Positions 5,993-7,041 of a DNA stretch of 7,041 nucleotides are shown one piece after another. Made by a program: the position numbers and the translations under genes. The notes beneath the pieces were generated by a model. That model searched no databases and was not told where the DNA came from. It worked only from the letters and a program-made list of their open reading frames with translations. The DNA lies in contig NZ_ALEE01000380.1 of NCBI RefSeq assembly GCF_000282995.1, positions 1-7,041 on the forward strand, given 5' to 3'. Every line of letters starts with the position of its first letter. The stretch's first letter is position 1. The stretch is from Melaminivora alkalimesophila. GTDB lineage: Bacteria > Pseudomonadota > Gammaproteobacteria > Burkholderiales > Burkholderiaceae_C.

Positions 5993-6013
5993 TTAAGTTT
6001 AACGTGGTTTAAA
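5992..6013 (+). promoter_or_regulatory. AT-rich repeat cluster upstream of the XRE gene, candidate promoter/operator
   Basis: GTTTAA occurs at 5997-6002 and again at 6007-6012, exactly one helical turn (10 bp) apart. The first copy overlaps an inverted repeat GTTAA-GT-TTAAC (5992-6003). TTGGAT (5984-5989) and TTTAAA (6008-6013), 18 bp apart, could be weak -35 and -10 boxes for the XRE gene. It is the most AT-rich spot in the right part and is placed where a small autoregulating repressor would bind. Binding is inferred. Confidence 0.35.
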
Positions 6014-6040
6014 TCGTGACCGTGTTCGACGCTCTTGGCA

Positions 6041-6340
6041 ATGCCAAAGCGTTCGATCCAAAGGGGCCGCCCCACCGGCACCACTACCTACGAAGCGGAA
6101 CCAGCCATCGCGTTTGGGGCTGCCGTGCGGGAAGAAAGAACCAACCAGGGCATCGCTCAGGAAACGCTGGCCCACATGGCCGGCATCGAACGGTCGCACA
6201 TGGGCAAGATCGAGCGCGGCGAGCATGTCCCCACGCTCCCCCTCATCCTCAAGATCGCCCGTGCGCTGAAATGCAGTTCCGCCCACTTGATGACTCTGAC
6301 CGAAGCCAAGCTGGCGGAGTCGGCCCCATCCGCAGATTGA
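6041..6340 (+). CDS. XRE-family helix-turn-helix regulator
   Basis: This 99-residue protein has a basic N-terminal arm (MPKRSIQRGRPTGTTTYE) followed by a Cro/C1-type five-helix domain at about residues 22-82. The recognition region is AQETLAHMAGIERSHMGKIE and the helical core continues with PLILKIARALKCSSAHLM. Regulators with this QRGRPTGTTTYE arm and single XRE domain are, as I recall, common in proteobacterial integrative elements near the relaxase gene. I chose ATG 6041 over TTG 6035 because it gives the usual N-terminus; neither has a strong Shine-Dalgarno sequence. The gene ends 26 bp from the convergent TraI-like gene. Its targets are not shown by the sequence. Autoregulation through the AT-rich repeats upstream, or control of transfer genes, is plausible. 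Confidence 0.88.
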   Translation: MPKRSIQRGRPTGTTTYEAEPAIAFGAAVREERTNQGIAQETLAHMAGIERSHMGKIERGEHVPTLPLILKIARALKCSSAHLMTLTEAKLAESAPSAD

Positions 6341-6366
6341 AGCCGGCCCGCACAGCGGTCGCATGC

Positions 6367-7041
6367 CTACGCCTGATCGTCGTCCTTGGCCCCAAGGGCT
6401 GAATCTTCGCGCTTTGCGGCCTCGTTGAGGAGCCGCAGGTATGGGTTGTCTGGCGGCGTCTCCTGGAACAGCGCATCCGGGCTGACGAGCAGGTAGCCGT
6501 GCAGCCGGCGCGACTTGCGCGGCCCCGTGACTTCGCAGGTCCAGATGTTCAGCCCGCTCGGCTGCTTGCGGTGCTGTCCCAACTTCTCGAAGCGCTTCTG
6601 CACCCACTGCCACCCCTCCAGCTTCTCCTGCTTGGCCAGCGCGGCGACTTGAAGGTACTCCTGCGCGTAGCGCTGGAACACGCCGGGGCTGACGAGATAG
6701 GTCGTACCGGCGACGGTATGCACCAGGGCCTTGGCGTCGTTGATGATGAGCTTGCGCGTCTGGATGCTCTGACGCAGCCAGGCCATGAAGTGCGCCCCGG
6801 AGGGCTCCGCGCGATCCTGGGAAGGCGCGAGGCTCATCTGCGGCGGGGGCACGGTCGAAGGGGCCGGCTCGGCCTCGGCGATCTCCGGCGCTGTGGATGG
6901 AGCAGTGTCGCCCAGCAGGTCGAGCAGCGCGGCCACGCCGATGTCCGTGGCTGCGGATGCGATCGGCGCCGTGCTCGCGGGTGCAGCTTCGGTGCCTTCC
7001 ACGCGCGGCCCATCGGCCACCGCCGGCGCCAGCGGCGGGGG
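6367..7041 (-). CDS. traI: TraI/MobH-type relaxase, C-terminal region, partial at right edge
   Basis: The last 224 codons of a longer gene: the frame is open through the right edge (P/A-rich codons before GTG 7020), so the start lies outside. An acidic Pro/Ala/Ser-rich linker covers the first 100 or so residues. Then comes a compact domain: HFMAWLRQSIQTRKLIIND, then AKALVHTVAGTTYLVSPGVF, then NIWTCEVTGPRKSRRLHGYL. This matches the TraI_2_C/DUF1528 domain found at the end of MobH-family TraI relaxases of integrative conjugative elements. The relaxase nicks the element at oriT and leads the strand into the recipient; its HD-type catalytic domain would lie beyond the window. The C-terminal tail is polar (AKREDSALGAKDDDQA). 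Identification rests on this one domain by memory, so it could be another TraI_2_C-bearing protein of the same element type. Confidence 0.75.
   Translation of the reverse strand, partial: PPPLAPAVADGPRVEGTEAAPASTAPIASAATDIGVAALLDLLGDTAPSTAPEIAEAEPAPSTVPPPQMSLAPSQDRAEPSGAHFMAWLRQSIQTRKLIINDAKALVHTVAGTTYLVSPGVFQRYAQEYLQVAALAKQEKLEGWQWVQKRFEKLGQHRKQPSGLNIWTCEVTGPRKSRRLHGYLLVSPDALFQETPPDNPYLRLLNEAAKREDSALGAKDDDQA

Overview
The window is GC-rich throughout, and its protein families (a YbhG/HlyD-type adaptor under a TetR regulator, a Pb/Cd-resistance ATPase with a PbrBC-like partner, a MobH-type TraI tail) are typical of a beta- or gammaproteobacterium such as Pseudomonas, Achromobacter, Cupriavidus or Stenotrophomonas. 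No rRNA, tRNA or CRISPR array is visible. The TraI C-terminus, the XRE regulator, the heavy-metal genes and a Tn3-family transposase remnant together suggest the accessory part of an integrative and conjugative element (ICE) that has been rearranged more than once. The species cannot be fixed from the sequence.

Left part (1-1866, minus strand): a likely efflux operon reading right to left. It has a TetR-family repressor, then a small four-helix membrane protein, then an HlyD/YbhG-like membrane fusion protein that runs off the left edge. A 14-bp inverted repeat (1878-1891) just upstream of the repressor, next to a plausible sigma70 promoter, is the probable autoregulatory operator.

Middle part (about 1900-5127, plus strand): after an intergenic stretch with one doubtful 40-codon ORF comes the most unusual object here. 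A LysR-type regulator, complete except for its last 25-30 residues, is joined in frame at about 2936 to the C-terminal half of a P1B-2 (CadA/ZntA/PbrA) metal ATPase. The ATPase part keeps CPC, DKTGT, HP, TGDN and GDGIND but has lost its N-terminal metal-binding region, the early membrane helices and the actuator domain. It overlaps by 4 bp (ATGA) an intact two-domain gene, a PAP2 phosphatase fused to lipoprotein signal peptidase II, as in the pbrA-pbrBC lead-resistance operons.

Right part (5128-7041): immediately after the PAP2-LspA gene lies a roughly 52-codon C-terminal remnant of a Tn3-family transposase. Next, on the minus strand, is a second, different LysR gene that has lost its DNA-binding half. 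An XRE-type repressor follows on the plus strand, preceded by an AT-rich patch with direct repeats 10 bp apart. Convergent to it is the C-terminal region of a TraI/MobH-like relaxase that runs off the right edge.

Inferred history: a Pb/Cd operon, perhaps carried by a Tn3-family transposon, entered the variable region of an ICE. Later deletions removed its regulator, the first half of the ATPase and most of tnpA, leaving a LysR-ATPase chimera upstream of an intact PAP2-LspA gene. The boundaries could be checked by comparison with intact relatives.
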